A stretch of 25,000 bases of DNA from Prorocentrum cordatum (lineage: Eukaryota; Sar; Dinophyceae; Prorocentrales; Prorocentraceae), in contig CAUYUJ010017868.1 of assembly GCA_963575745.1 (NCBI GenBank), positions 15,001 to 40,000 of the forward strand, given 5' to 3'. Position numbers and translations under genes: made by a program. Each line of letters opens with the position of its first letter. Position 1 is the stretch's first letter. Positions 8,801 to 18,269 of the stretch are shown here, piece by piece. Under the pieces are notes generated by a model, which was not told where the DNA came from, made no database searches, and saw nothing but the letters and a program-made list of their open reading frames with translations.

Positions 8801-8820
8801 CTGACAGAGCGACAAAAAAC

Positions 8821-8985
8821 CAACAACTGCGCAAACATAAACTTTCGACGACCGGCGCGGATTTCTTGGACTGACACTGGACCCCCTCTCCCTGGCGCAC
8901 GGAGCTCCGCCAGGGGGGTTCAAGCACCGATCCGAGAAATCCGCGCGGAGCTCCGAAAAAGTCTGTGTACTGCTCGTTGTGGCTT
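8821..8985. repeat. Compact inverted-repeat hairpin element, ~165 bp
   Basis: The right arm at 8926-8985 holds GAGAAATCCGCGCGGAGCTC, then GAAAAAGTCTGTGTACTGC. The left arm at 8821-8872, read on the minus strand, holds AAGAAATCCGCGCCGGTCG, then GAAAGTTTATGTTTGCGCAG. The centre is a CCCTGGCG/CGCCAGGG stem (8890-8897 with 8908-8915) enclosing a CGGAGCTCCG palindrome. It shares arm and core sequence with the elements at 7.05-7.24 and 7.8-8.43 kb. Whether it interrupts an exon here could not be decided. Confidence 0.65.
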
Positions 8986-9436
8986 GAGAAAAAGGTGCCG
9001 GTGCTGCTACAGACATCGTGCTACGATAAGGAACGGAAGGGCTTTTCTGGCCACGGCGGGCGTGGGCCACAAACAGCTCCCACGACAGAGGTCCGAGGAA
9101 CGGCCCGGGAACCCGAACCCCTCGTGAGCCCAAGGCGGCCCTCCTTTCAGCATCTTGACTGTTCCCCGTTGCGCGTGAGAAGCTTGACAAAGGTGCCGAT
9201 GATTGGGCGATTGGCAAGGGGGGGGACCTAAATGGACGGAGGAGAAAAAACTCTCAGGCCCCTTTAAGAAGCAGCAGGGGCTCAAAAGGTGCCCGAGATG
9301 CCGCTACTCCGCGAGCCTCTCCCGAAGTGCAGTCTGACCAAAACTTCAAGGATAATCCAGCTGTGGCGACGAAGGCTCTCCAGAACGAGCCGCGGTTTCG
9401 GCATCTCTCTCTTCCCCGACGTCCGACGCGCTCCTG
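8986..9436. other. Unique-looking sequence, no gene recognised
   Basis: Open frames exist on both strands, for example one on the minus strand containing AVARKALPFLIVARC. None matches a family I recognise or shows a clear exon signature. An upstream exon of the transporter could hide here, but I cannot support one. Confidence 0.4.
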
Positions 9437-9570
9437 CGGGAGGAGGGGGAGGAGGAGGAGGAGGAGGAGGAGGAGGAGGAGGAGGAGGAGGAGGAGGAGG
9501 AGGAGGACGAGGAGGAAGAGGAAGAAGAGGAGGAGGAGGAGCAGGAAGAGGAGGAGAAGGAGGAACTAGA
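9437..9570 (+). repeat. GGA/GAG polypurine tract
   Basis: Nearly pure GGA triplets on the + strand, with some GGAAGA at the end. Poly-Gly, poly-Arg and poly-Pro frames are artefacts. It directly abuts a dispersed repeat copy. Confidence 0.95.
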
Positions 9571-9702
9571 ACTGCGGGGCTTGGAATCTGCACGAGAGAA
9601 AGCATGGTGGCAACAAGATGTAGATTGCGGGTCTTTTACTCTTCATGCAAAAAGTAAATGTGCGTCCGCGCTCGGGCCAAACAGCGGCGACCCCTCTGAC
9701 TT
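9564..9702. repeat. Dispersed ~140-bp repeat, copy A
   Basis: The segment from AACTAGAACTGCGGGG to GGCCAAACAGCGGCGACC is closely similar, in the same orientation, to 24297-24439. Shared blocks include ACGAGAGAAA, CATGGYGGCAA, TTTACTCTTCATGCA and CTCGGGCCAAACAGCGGCGA. Both copies border a GAG tract. Confidence 0.8.
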
Positions 9703-9856
9703 CAATCGGGATTGTGCGGGCGATCGAACAGCTCTGGCGGAGAAGAGATACCAAAAGAAGAAAGGAACCAACACTATCCAACCACAAGCACGCTCTAGAC
9801 TCGGCAGGGAGACGCCGTCGTTGTCTGATCTGACGGGCGCGCGACGCGCAGGGGGA

Positions 9857-9927
9857 GCGCGTGCTCCTCTACTGCAGTGGTGAATCCGCTCGTGCTCCTA
9901 AGAGCGGCGCTAGAGGAGCTCACGCGC
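9857..9927. repeat. Nested inverted repeat (large hairpin)
   Basis: GCGCGTGCTCCTCTA at 9857-9871 pairs with TAGAGGAGCTCACGCGC at 9911-9927 with one small bulge. Inside, CCGCTC (9886-9891) pairs perfectly with GAGCGG (9902-9907). The result is a long outer stem with a second stem in the loop. No gene or known RNA family was recognised around it. Confidence 0.6.
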
Positions 9928-10218
9928 ATAAAGGATGATGGTGTGGGCTTCCTCGTGCCGCACTGTGCATGATGGTGGTGACCTCGGGCCTCAGACGCGG
10001 GGTCTGAACGAGGGGCGATGGCAAGGTGATGGCCCCGGGGTCACGTGGATGGAGGTGGAAGTGACGTGCCTTGACCTGGCAAGTGGAAGAGAAGGTAATG
10101 GATGTAGATTGACCTTGAGGGATGAGCGCATTTTTATGGCACTATCGCCCCGAGGCCCGCCGCGGGGGCCGTTCCGATGTCAGACTGCGCGCGTGATCTT
10201 CTCGCTGGGCGTGCCGAA

Positions 10219-10605
10219 CTAGGTGCTGACCGTGGGCAAGGGCTGCTGCGGCTCCGCGCTGGCGCCGGCCGCGCGGAAGAGCCGCGCTGGCGCGCTGGCA
10301 CTCGACCTTCTCCCCAAACCTGCGGAGCTTCTTCTTCTTCTTCCTCCTGGAAGGTCGGTGATGTTCCACTTGCATATGAACTCCAACCCCCCCGAGGTGT
10401 CGAATTGCGTGGGTTCGCTATGTTCCTTGTCCTGGCCAGGTGGCCGTACAACGTACTCGAGGGAGCCGATGGGCGCCATGGCTCTTGTCCTCGGCCAAGA
10501 TGGGCGCGGGGTCGACGGGCGAGATGAAGCCGATCTCCAGCCTGAGCCGAAAGCCACGTTGGTCTAGTCGCCGTCAGCCCCGCAAGCAAGCGACTGGGGC
10601 TGGGC
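10219..10605 (-). pseudogene. Possible decayed coding fragment, product unknown
   Basis: Two adjacent minus-strand frames look protein-like. One, near 10500-10560, reads FRLRLEIGFISPVDPAPILA. A second, about 10340-10480, reads GSLEYVVRPPGQDKE, then FDTSGGLEFICKWNITDLP. A third frame continues with KKKKLRRFGEKVECQ. The switches suggest frameshifts or unseen introns. I do not recognise the protein. The rest of the 112-codon frame is Ala/Arg-rich and unconvincing. Confidence 0.3.
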
Positions 10606-11849
10606 CCCCGGATAGCGGCGGCGACAAGGTGGCACACGCGGCGCGCGCTCACCCGCAGGCGACAGCGAGCGCATTGCACGTGGTGACACCGCCCGTGGCA
10701 ATTTGTGGCTGCGCGGCAGGCTCTTAGGCGAAGGATGCCGAGGGGCGCCTCGCCGCGGGTAGCCAACGGGCACCAATCGACAGCTGGCCGTGAGCCGACT
10801 TCTGCGCGCGACAATCAACGGCGGCACTCGATGCTGAGCAGAGCGAACAACAGCCTTGCGTCGCTCAGCCAGCCTAAGTCCCTGGTGGCCACGAATATGA
10901 ACCTGAGAAACATATGACGTTGAAATGTCACGCCTTGCCTCGTTGAGCTGCCGCGCGCGACGCGTCCGAGACCTCCTCGGCGGCGGCACCGCGAAAGGCT
11001 AAGCGTCCTCCGAGAGCGCCGTGGCCATCACTTCTCGAGGAGGTGGCGCACTCGGCGGGCTCGGTTCAAGCGCGGGTGACTTACTGGAAGGAATCAGCCG
11101 GCAATGAGACGTCGTTGCCGCGCGGCGTCTGCCAAGAGGATGGGCCGCAGACGATCGCGTGTCGAGCCGCCAGCTCTCGTCTAGAAGCCCAACGAGGACG
11201 GGCGTCGGAGGTCGAGCGCTTGACTCGGCTCGGCCCGCGGGCGCTGCATCGAATGGCCCGTCTGCCGACGGCGCCATTTCCTCCGCGAGTGACCGGGCCG
11301 ACGAGGGCGTGGTCCACGAGCGACGAGGCGGTTGCAGTCCTGGAGCTTCGGCGGCCTACTCGGAGGCGCGTCGACACGCGCGCGCGGCAGCGGGCGCCCA
11401 CCAGCGAACCGCGACGCGCGTCGGGGGCCTGCGCGCGGGCTCAGCGGCGCGCGAGCCACAGCGGCGGCCAAGCGCGCTCCGGCTGGGCCGCGCACGAACC
11501 TGCCAATAAGAAAAAAGCGGCATCGTGAACACTAATCCCTGATCCCCCTGCTGCTTACGTGTCCCATGTGTCCGTGCACGTGCCCACCTACGCTTGCGCC
11601 GCGGCGACTGTTGACCACTGCGACAACAAACAGCATGCTCTCCCAAACTGCCGTGCTACCACATACCCCCCAATCACCATATGCCATGTGGCAGACCTTC
11701 CGGCAATATGAGGATGGAGAAGGGCCGACGGTTCCGTAGAGGATGGAACACACGCACTTCCTATACGTATGATAATCTCTTAGTTTCTGGGGGTCGTGCC
11801 CTGGCGCGGCGAGCATGCCAGCCGACGCGAGGGCGAGCGCGCGCGGTGC
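10606..11849. other. GC-rich stretch, no gene recognised
   Basis: Many overlapping Ala/Arg-rich frames on both strands reflect base composition. None shows a family motif. The left part of the interval just below 11850 could hold the 3' end or terminal repeat of the copia element, but no LTR pair was identified. Confidence 0.4.
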
Positions 11850-12720
11850 ATGTGACCACTGACGAAAGCCACCGGCCACGTCGCGAAGGGGAGATCTATC
11901 TATACTGCCCTTGGCCAGTCCGTTCGCGATCACGTCACGGGTATCTTCGCATCACAAGGCCCCTGGTTGGCCCGGGCTCGGGAAGTCGCGGAGCCAGATC
12001 ACACGCAGCAGTAGTGAGCGTTATACCGGAGGCTTGGTCTCGTAGCTATGACGGCTGTAAGCCACTCCCATCGAGTCGAGGCAGGGCTCGATTTGCAGCG
12101 CGAGTGGGTGTTGACCATCTCGCTGGCGACGTGCCGCTTCGGGGTCACGAGGTCCTTCGGATTCGAATACTTCATGGAGCGTGGTGGCCAGAGCGAGGCC
12201 GTGATCTGTTGAACTGATCGCGGCCATCAGCTCACTGACGAAGGTGCTTCGTGTAACTGTTTTGAGCGCCCCACTGCCAATTCAAAAAGTAACGCGCTTG
12301 CTTGCAGACGAACGCTCGGTGGGCATCTGTGTCTCCGGTGCCCGCGCGCAAGAAGGTGGCTCCTCGCAGGGCTCGTCCTGCGTCGGCGCCCACCTTCTGC
12401 TCCTCTCAGAATGCTAAGCTGCTGTGTATTTCGATCTTGCGTGCGCAACGCATGGGTGGACAATGGATGCCTAATGGTGCGACCTATGCCCATCTCGCGA
12501 GTGCGCTGAGTTTCCGAATGCGGCCGCGCGCTGGCGCCGCTGTGTGGCGCTGAAACCAACTGTGCAGACGTGCAGATCGATTCGGATCATGAGCGTGACA
12601 TCAAGAGCCATCAGCAGACCGAGGAACAGTCTGACCAGGCTCTCTGAAGCGAGCTCAGAGTTGGATTTGCCAATCAGCTCAGCGCTTCCGATTGGTTTCT
12701 GCGCTCGAATGCACTCTGGC
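11850..12720 (-). pseudogene. copia RNase H region
   Basis: The stretch joins the RT and begins SELASESLVRLFLGLLMALD (about 12680-12600), equivalent to the family's region after the RT palm. A different frame then reads FQRHTAAPARGRIRKLSAL with an in-frame stop after ARW, PPMRCARKIEIHSS, another stop, and LRGATFLRAG. Frame 12227-12021 gives TTLHEVFESEGPRDPEAARR and ALQIEPCLDSMGVAYS. The end reads EDTRDVIANGLAKGSIDRS at about 11950-11880. The DSMGV and DTRD...KGSIDR blocks are typical of copia RNase H termini in dinoflagellate elements. At least three frame changes and several stops make it nonfunctional. Confidence 0.75.
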
Positions 12721-13798
12721 CCACCTCATATTTGCGGTTGTGCGTGGGGGACAGACGTGTTCCACAGCACGTGAAACTAGCTTCGCTAACATCCAGCCCC
12801 CCCTTGCCGAAAGCACCCTCCAAGCATTGACGTAGGTTGGCCTCTTCTTGAAGTGATTCTGTGACTTTGATGTCGTCGACCTGTTTGGTGGCCAGTAGAA
12901 CGAGACCGACATCCTTGTGTTTGGCGATGAGCCCGTTGTATAGTTTTGGAATGGCTTTGTACATTTGATTGGTGATCTTGGTGAGCTGGATGGACCAGTA
13001 TAGCGGGGCGCACTCGCAGTGCCTGGTTTCTCCATGTGGAAAACTTCGCGTGGTGGGTCGAAATATTCGGGCCTTTTCTTTGCGCAGGACTGCGACGGCG
13101 TCAGTAGCAAACTCAAAGTTCCATCCTCGGCAGGCAGCCCCGGGAGCAATCGCGCGCTGGGAGAGTCGTGATGAGGTGCCTGCGCACGTGGCGATGACGT
13201 CGGCGTCCTTGAAGCCTCGGAGGGTCAGCCTCACGCGGATGGTCCGAACCTTCTGTTATGGGTCTGCACTTCGCGCCCATGTCCGCTTGCCTGCCCACCT
13301 GCAAGTAAGGATGTCGCGTGCAAGTCGTCGCGGACGACGTGAGAAGCAGCAGTGATCTACCCGTACTTGCAGTTCCTCGAGCAAGGCGGCAGCGACGGCT
13401 GCGGAGTGCTCTCAGAAATCGTCGGGGGTGAGCAAATCAGTGTCACGTTCGACTACTGCCTTCTTGGTTCCTGCCACGTAGACCAGGAGGCGTGTGCAGT
13501 GACCGTCGGGAACAAGATGATTTGGCATGAGTTTGCGCATCGCGTCTGAGGCCAACATTGCCACGTGGGCGTTCCCAGCCTCATCGGTGTCCATGGCCTC
13601 TGTGATCTCGAGAGGTGCAGCACCTACTGTGAAGTAGTGGTGGTGCTGACGCACCTCTGTGGGCAGGATTTGTGGTAGTGGGTGTGACGGAGCAGGTTGG
13701 GTCTCCGTCTCTATGACCTCCACGAAGGTGCCCGACTCTGTGAGCAGCGCACCCTTCATGACTGCCTGTCGGTCCACCATGTGGTGTCGATGAGGCAA
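12674..13798 (-). pseudogene. copia reverse transcriptase (motif A lost)
   Basis: One frame spans the whole segment with in-frame TGA (13414-13412) and TAA (13237-13235). It reads RDTDLLTPDDF-stop-EHSAAVAAALLEELQ, then CCFSRRPRRLARDILTCRW, RVRLTLRGFKDADV, AGTSSRLSQR, and LLATKQVDDIKVT, with the VDD active-site box at 12880-12872. LEGAFGKGGLDVSEASFTCC follows. The normal family order has RGW, then motif A with its first catalytic Asp, then the (F)ELDAE...AVLR block. Here RGW runs straight into NFEFATDAVAVLR, so motif A seems deleted. HMEKPGT is found only in a neighbouring frame (around 13050), indicating compensating indels. The gene cannot make active RT. Confidence 0.85.
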
Positions 13799-13805
13799 TG
13801 AACGG

Positions 13806-14222
13806 TCAAGGAGTCTTCGTGCGGCCCCTCCTCGACGGTGGATCGCCTCCCTTCGTCGTGCGTGGAACCGTCGGGGCGCGCGCCGGCTTCCGAAGGGTTG
13901 GCCCTACTTCCCCGAGCGCCTGCCACTTGGAGCTCATCTTCCACGAGATCTCCGAAGCAGCGTCCAGCCACCTCTCCAAGTACGAATGCGAGATAGCACA
14001 GTTGCTGTGGTCGGGACACAGGAGCTCGACAAGGCTTAGTCTGCCAGCCTGGAAGCTCCACCAAGTGTCTACTTCGCGATGGCCCGGTCGTCGCCATGCC
14101 AGGAGTGAACCTCCTCGACTGTTTTCGGTCGCGATGCGGCCCAGGCCACGGCCGACTTGGAAGGCCGCGACATTGTTGAGATTGATTACGTTTCTGGCTA
14201 AGTGCTCGGGGCTCAAGGCCAC
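13806..14222 (-). pseudogene. copia linker region between integrase and RT
   Basis: The open frame reads ALSPEHLARNVINLNNVAAF, ATENSRGGSLLAWRR, VDTWWSFQAGRLSLVELLC and ISHSYLERWLDAASEISWKM. It matches my recollection of the poorly conserved stretch after the integrase in dinoflagellate copia polyproteins. It has no assigned biochemical role. It lies in a different frame from both the segment before it and the RT after it. Confidence 0.6.
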
Positions 14223-14640
14223 AGCACACTTTGAGTGGTGACCGTGGCGACCGTGCCGGCGTCAGCAAGGCCGCAGCTTGCAAGGGTCTCGGCCGAGAGG
14301 CTCATGATATACAGTGTCACCTTCATCCGTGCCTGACCGTATACAAATCCAAAGTCAATGAACCGTCGCACATCTCCGAGGCGGCATATCACTCCAACGC
14401 CTCGGTAGTTGATGGTCACGGTGCCTTCTTGGACGCTCATCGTGACGACTGCGGCTGGACCGCTCCAACCGCTCACATCTTTGGTGGATGGAGCCTGGTA
14501 GAAGTCGACCAACTCACCTTGCTTGTAGTCCAAGGTCCGTCCTGCGACTGCGACGTTGGTCTTGGAGGCTCTGTTGAAGCAGGAGATGGACGAGGCTTCT
14601 ACGATCTGTTGCAGCGCGATCTCTCTAAGCTGGCGTGAAT
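14213..14640 (-). pseudogene. copia integrase C-terminal (DNA-binding-like) region
   Basis: Beginning at about 14638 the strand reads SRQLREIALQQIVEASSIS, and soon after DYKQGELVDFYQAPSTKDV and GWSGPAAVV, then EGTVTINYRGVGVICRLGDV and RRF. The GxxVDF...KDVSGWxGPA...CRxxDVRR pattern is a strong signature of the region after the catalytic core in this retroelement group. It resembles the small beta-barrel C-terminal domain of integrases. A frame change separates it from the catalytic core, and a stop ends it at 14213. Confidence 0.75.
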
Positions 14641-14735
14641 GGCGCGCCGCGCCTTATGCGTCATCCAGGAGTGCTAACATGTCCGGCAGCATCCGCGGTT
14701 ACCTGACGAACCGCGCGGTGCATGATACAGTGCCT

Positions 14736-15590
14736 TCATAAGATAAGAAAGAGTTGCCTGCAACACGCAGCCTCAAACAGTAGGTCGGGCATGCTGGCTC
14801 CCAGTCCTTCACGCCGCAATTGATCTTCAATGCAGTGCGTGGCGCGTCGTAGGATTGTACGGCGTCGCTCGGTCATGCGGGTGTGCTGGTTGGGGGCTCG
14901 CGCTAGGGCCACGATACCGTGTCGGTCGAAGAATGGCTCAGATGCAGCACCAAGGACACCACGATCGCCATCCACTGTCAGTGTCTTGAACGGTCCGAAG
15001 ATCGAGATCCAACGTGCTAGGACGGCAGCACGCAAGCTCTCCGAGGAGCGGTCTCCAGCATCGCTGGTGTCACATTCGAAGCACTCTGCTGCATGCCATC
15101 GGTCGACTCTATCGATCATGTACAAAATCGGATATTGGCGATGGAACAAGAGATCTCCTTCTACTTCCTAATTGGGAGCCGTGACCAGCTCAACCGAGGG
15201 TGTGATTTGTGACGGGTCGCTGGCCCAGGCCCTGCGCTCGCGGCATGTTTCTACCACGCCGGCGATGACTTGAACGACTGCGCTCGGGAACCAAGCTGCT
15301 GCAAGTACCTGTTCCACCTTAGTCCGTGTGGCATGCCGCTAGCAGACGTGTAGTTTACGGATGTCGCGACGCACTGGCGATGCATCGCCAGTTCGTAGCA
15401 TGCGCGAGCTCAGAGTGACGTCGAAGCTGGTCCAGTCTTTTGGCGCATGACCCGTCGCAGCGTCCACGTCTCGAGGTTGCGCCCGAAGGGTTCTGGGAGC
15501 TCGGGGCGCTGACGGGCCAGGCGGTCGCGGTGGCTCGTCGCCATCGCGGTGCGGGGTCTTCGACGGGACCTCGATCCGGAGGTGGCCCAT
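14736..15590 (-). pseudogene. copia gag-pre-integrase and integrase core
   Basis: A single frame runs through the segment with two TAG codons, one after RKLHVC (about 15340) and one after VTAPN (about 15175). The N-terminal part (DWTSFDVTLSSRMLRTGD, VRRDIRKLHVC-stop-RHAT) is the gag-pre-integrase block. TCRER replaces the second Cys of the expected zinc-binding CxxC. The catalytic core shows MIDRVDRW, LTVDGDRG and MTERRR, giving D-x46-D-x33-E by count, slightly short of the usual D-D-35-E spacing. RRATHCIEDQLRREGL follows. The enzyme would integrate the element's cDNA; with the stops it is dead. Confidence 0.85.
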
Positions 15591-15760
15591 CGCTGTTGGG
15601 ACTCACCTGTGATCCAAGGATTTCTGCCGCGGGATCTTGAGTCTGCTGCACTCGAACCTCGCGGGGAAAGAATCTACGTTGGCCAGCGCAGCGCTTTTGG
15701 ATAACCCTGTGGAGTTCGTCAAACCAGCGGGGTTGGCCTGGCCGCCTGGCGTGGTAAGGT
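15591..15760 (-). pseudogene. Probable upstream continuation of copia polyprotein
   Basis: In a frame shifted from the integrase, the minus strand reads QQTQDPAAEILGSQ and, before it, FDELHRVIQKRCAGQRRF. These lack stops and look protein-like. I assign them to the polyprotein only by position. They end at the dinucleotide repeat. Confidence 0.35.
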
Positions 15761-15761
15761 G

Positions 15762-15765
<4 letters not shown>

Positions 15766-15842
<77 letters not shown>
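15766..15842. repeat. Compound (CT)n-(TA)n microsatellite
   Basis: About 52 bp of perfect CT dinucleotides run directly into about 26 bp of perfect TA dinucleotides. The absence of interruptions suggests recent expansion. Confidence 0.98.
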
Positions 15843-15843
<1 letters not shown>

Positions 15844-17529
15844 CATGGCGGGTCCCGTGTGCATCCTGGACTAAAGTATGGTGATTCGACTCCTGGGGGG
15901 GCGGCGAATTTCCCAGGGGCCAGAGGGCGACATGGATCCAGATATCTGCGGCTGCCGCGGCAGCCGGGACACTGGATATCGTTTAGCGTTTGGTGCGTTG
16001 GCTGCCTGCTCGGCCGCTGGCGCGACCGCGGCCATCTGCGCGCCCGCGGCGCTTTGGGAGCTCCAGTCGCCTGCGGTCGGGCACCGGGCCTGCCAGTTGG
16101 TGAAGACGTGGCTGCTGTTGCTGGTGTTGGTGCTGGCGCAGGTGGTGCGTCGGCTTCTTCCAGGCGTTCAAGTGCCCGGATAGCCTGTAGGCTGATGTGG
16201 GTCCCTGTGGCTGGGTAGATGCTCTGCCATCATCGTGAGAGAGCGTTCCACCGCGGCAATGAGAGTGACGACGCCTTGCGCCGCGCGCTCAGCCAAGCGC
16301 CATGGCCAGACGTGGAGTCTCTTGGGCGTTGGCTGCGACACCAGTTGACATCGCGGTCGCGGCGATCGCTGCACCTCTGGTTCCTGAAGGGTACTAACAG
16401 GTGCGGTGACTTGGCGATAACTACGGACGGCATCTTGTTTTGGAGACCGCGTGGCCCTTTGGCTCCCAGACTGCACTGATCACGCACAACCGCGTCCACC
16501 TGGGGATGCGTGGCCGCACGTTCCCACGGCGGTGATGCACTGAGCCAAGTTGGGCTGGGTCGTTCGACAAAGAGAAATCGTCTGCCGTGTAGCCGTGGCA
16601 GCGTAGCTTGCCCGCAGAAGGGGAGCGTGGCGCGGCCTCCGTGCAGCGCGTCCGCCGGATCTCATGGTTGATGCGGAAGTTGAGACCGCTCGGTGGCCCA
16701 GTGCTGTGGCAAGACGGTGCCATAACCACCACCAGTACACTGTTAGAATCGATGATGATGATGATGATGAAGCGCCTTGAAAGGTCGGTTCTCCCAAAAC
16801 ACAAACCTGAGAAGCCACCAATACGCCAAATGCGCACGGTAGAGAAAGAGGGAAGCGGGAGGAGAGGCGGAAGAGAAAGAAACGGAGGGAAGGTGAGGCC
16901 CAGCCCAGGATTGAAACCCATGATACTGAAAGAAATCACGAATAACAGACTGTCCAATATCTCAAATGAATCCCACCACAAGGTCTCTCTTGCGTTGAAT
17001 GAAGATGAGAAACATAAGAAACGTAATGCAAGATAATGAAAGAGTTGCCCCAAATTGATTAACAAGCTCTTGAGTAACTATTGAAGCCAGCCTTGAGGGC
17101 CCATGGTCCCAAGGTCACAAGTAAGTAAGAAGTGAGGAAAACTTCCATTAAGTCCCATGAAACTCATTGAAGATAAGTAGCAGCCAATACGGATATATGT
17201 ACTGATAGCGAATCTGAAATATAAACTGAATGTCCCAAGCACGCAATGAACCCAGAAGATACGGAGGCATACAAGATGAACTGTCAAAGACGAATGAGAT
17301 CCCAACCGTGAGAACCCACACCAGGCATGTCAAGAAATATGGAATATGGTTGAATTCAAACAGGTATGGAGAACGCAAGATGGCTGGGAGTGTTTATGAC
17401 CTTTTGTATTTTGCCAACCAACAGCGTAGAAGAACATGCAAGAGATTGAGGAGACTGAGAGTCCTCCAAAGCCGCAGGCCCATGCACCGCAGACACCAGG
17501 AGAATCGTCTGAGGGAGTCCCAGGAATGG
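15843..17529. other. No recognised gene; GC-rich then AT-richer DNA
   Basis: 15843-16480 is GC-rich. It contains minus-strand frames with a His/Gln-rich patch (HHLRQHQHQQQQPRLHQL), possibly leftover copia sequence. From about 16750 a GAT triplet run (16751-16769) marks a change to AT-richer sequence, continuing to about 17400. Open frames there, such as one with FNPGLGLTFPPFLSLPPLLP, are low-complexity. I cannot support a gene. Confidence 0.4.
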
Positions 17530-17532
17530 CCT

Positions 17533-18269
17533 TCACGGGTACTTCCAACGCCACTTTTCCACGAAGAAATCTCCGTCCCACCAGTAGTCAGACAGGTACC
17601 AAACAACTGGGTGAGGCCAGCCCGATTCGGGATCGAACCACGTGTCAAAGCATTCCGTATACCAGACTTTGGTGTAGACCTTGTCCTCCTCACAGTAGTT
17701 CCACATTCCCCCCGAGCCATGCGTCCACTTGAGACGCTTCTTGGCGGCGAGCTTGACTGGGAGGCTGCGTTTAGCCATCTCCTGGAATGTTGGACGTGTC
17801 TTTGGATAGTACGATCACCCAGGTCACGACCAGTAGCCAAGTCGAGATTGTTTCCTGTATCGGGTTGTCATTGAATGGCGATCTGCAGGGCGCAGTGTTC
17901 ACCGCCGCACAGCTCACGCAGGTGCGCGCGGGGCCGTGAAGCACGCGTCGCTGCCGGGGCACGCGCAGCGCCTGTGGCTTGGAAGGATGGCGCTGGGAAC
18001 GCAGCGCGCGGACCGGAGATGGCCCCCAGCCCCCGCTGCGCGTGATTCCGATAGATGCTCACCGACTGGGGGCTCGCTGGCGCGTTCAGCGGTTGCGTCC
18101 TGGAACAATCGTTTGAGCTGCCCCCCGTGCCAAGGCCAGAGAGGTCGTCTCCGATGTCGTCGCGCGCGCATTATACCTTCTTGGGGCGCTTGACTGGCAC
18201 GTGGCCTTGTTTCTTGCGTGCCCTCGCGCATTCTGCCTCCTCGGTGGGAAAGGCAAACAACGAGGGCAT
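17533..18269 (-). CDS. Small basic, tryptophan-rich protein in two exons (hypothetical)
   Basis: Exon 2 (17781-17533) is clearly protein-like. It reads MAKRSLPVKLAAKKRLKW, then MWNYCEEDKVYTKVWY, FDTWFDPESGW, VVWYLSDYWWDGDFF and EKWRWKYP before TGA. There are ten Trp in about 65 residues, plus many Tyr, Phe and Asp/Glu. Exon 1 (18269-18177) gives MPSLFAFPTEEAECARARKK and GHVPVKRPKK. The intron 17782-18176 (395 bp) runs from AAG|GTATAA to CCAG|GAG and keeps the frame; both junctions read AG|G. The joined product is about 113 residues with a very basic N-terminal half and an acidic-aromatic C-terminal half. ATG 18267-18269 follows TCTTTCCTTGTTGCGCAG, a good acceptor, so a further upstream exon or trans-splicing is possible; the frame is open back to 18653. 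I do not recognise the family. It lies between copia fragments on the same strand. Confidence 0.6.

Noticed and set aside
10134-10814. 226-codon minus-strand frame
   Set aside because: It is Ala/Arg/Pro-rich, overlaps better-looking frames and has no family motif.
11043-11535. Overlapping Ala/Arg-rich frames on both strands
   Set aside because: All six frames are open because of high GC; none has a recognisable domain.
16910-16930. tRNA T-arm-like GGGTTTCAATCC on the minus strand
   Set aside because: No matching acceptor, D or anticodon arm could be found around it.
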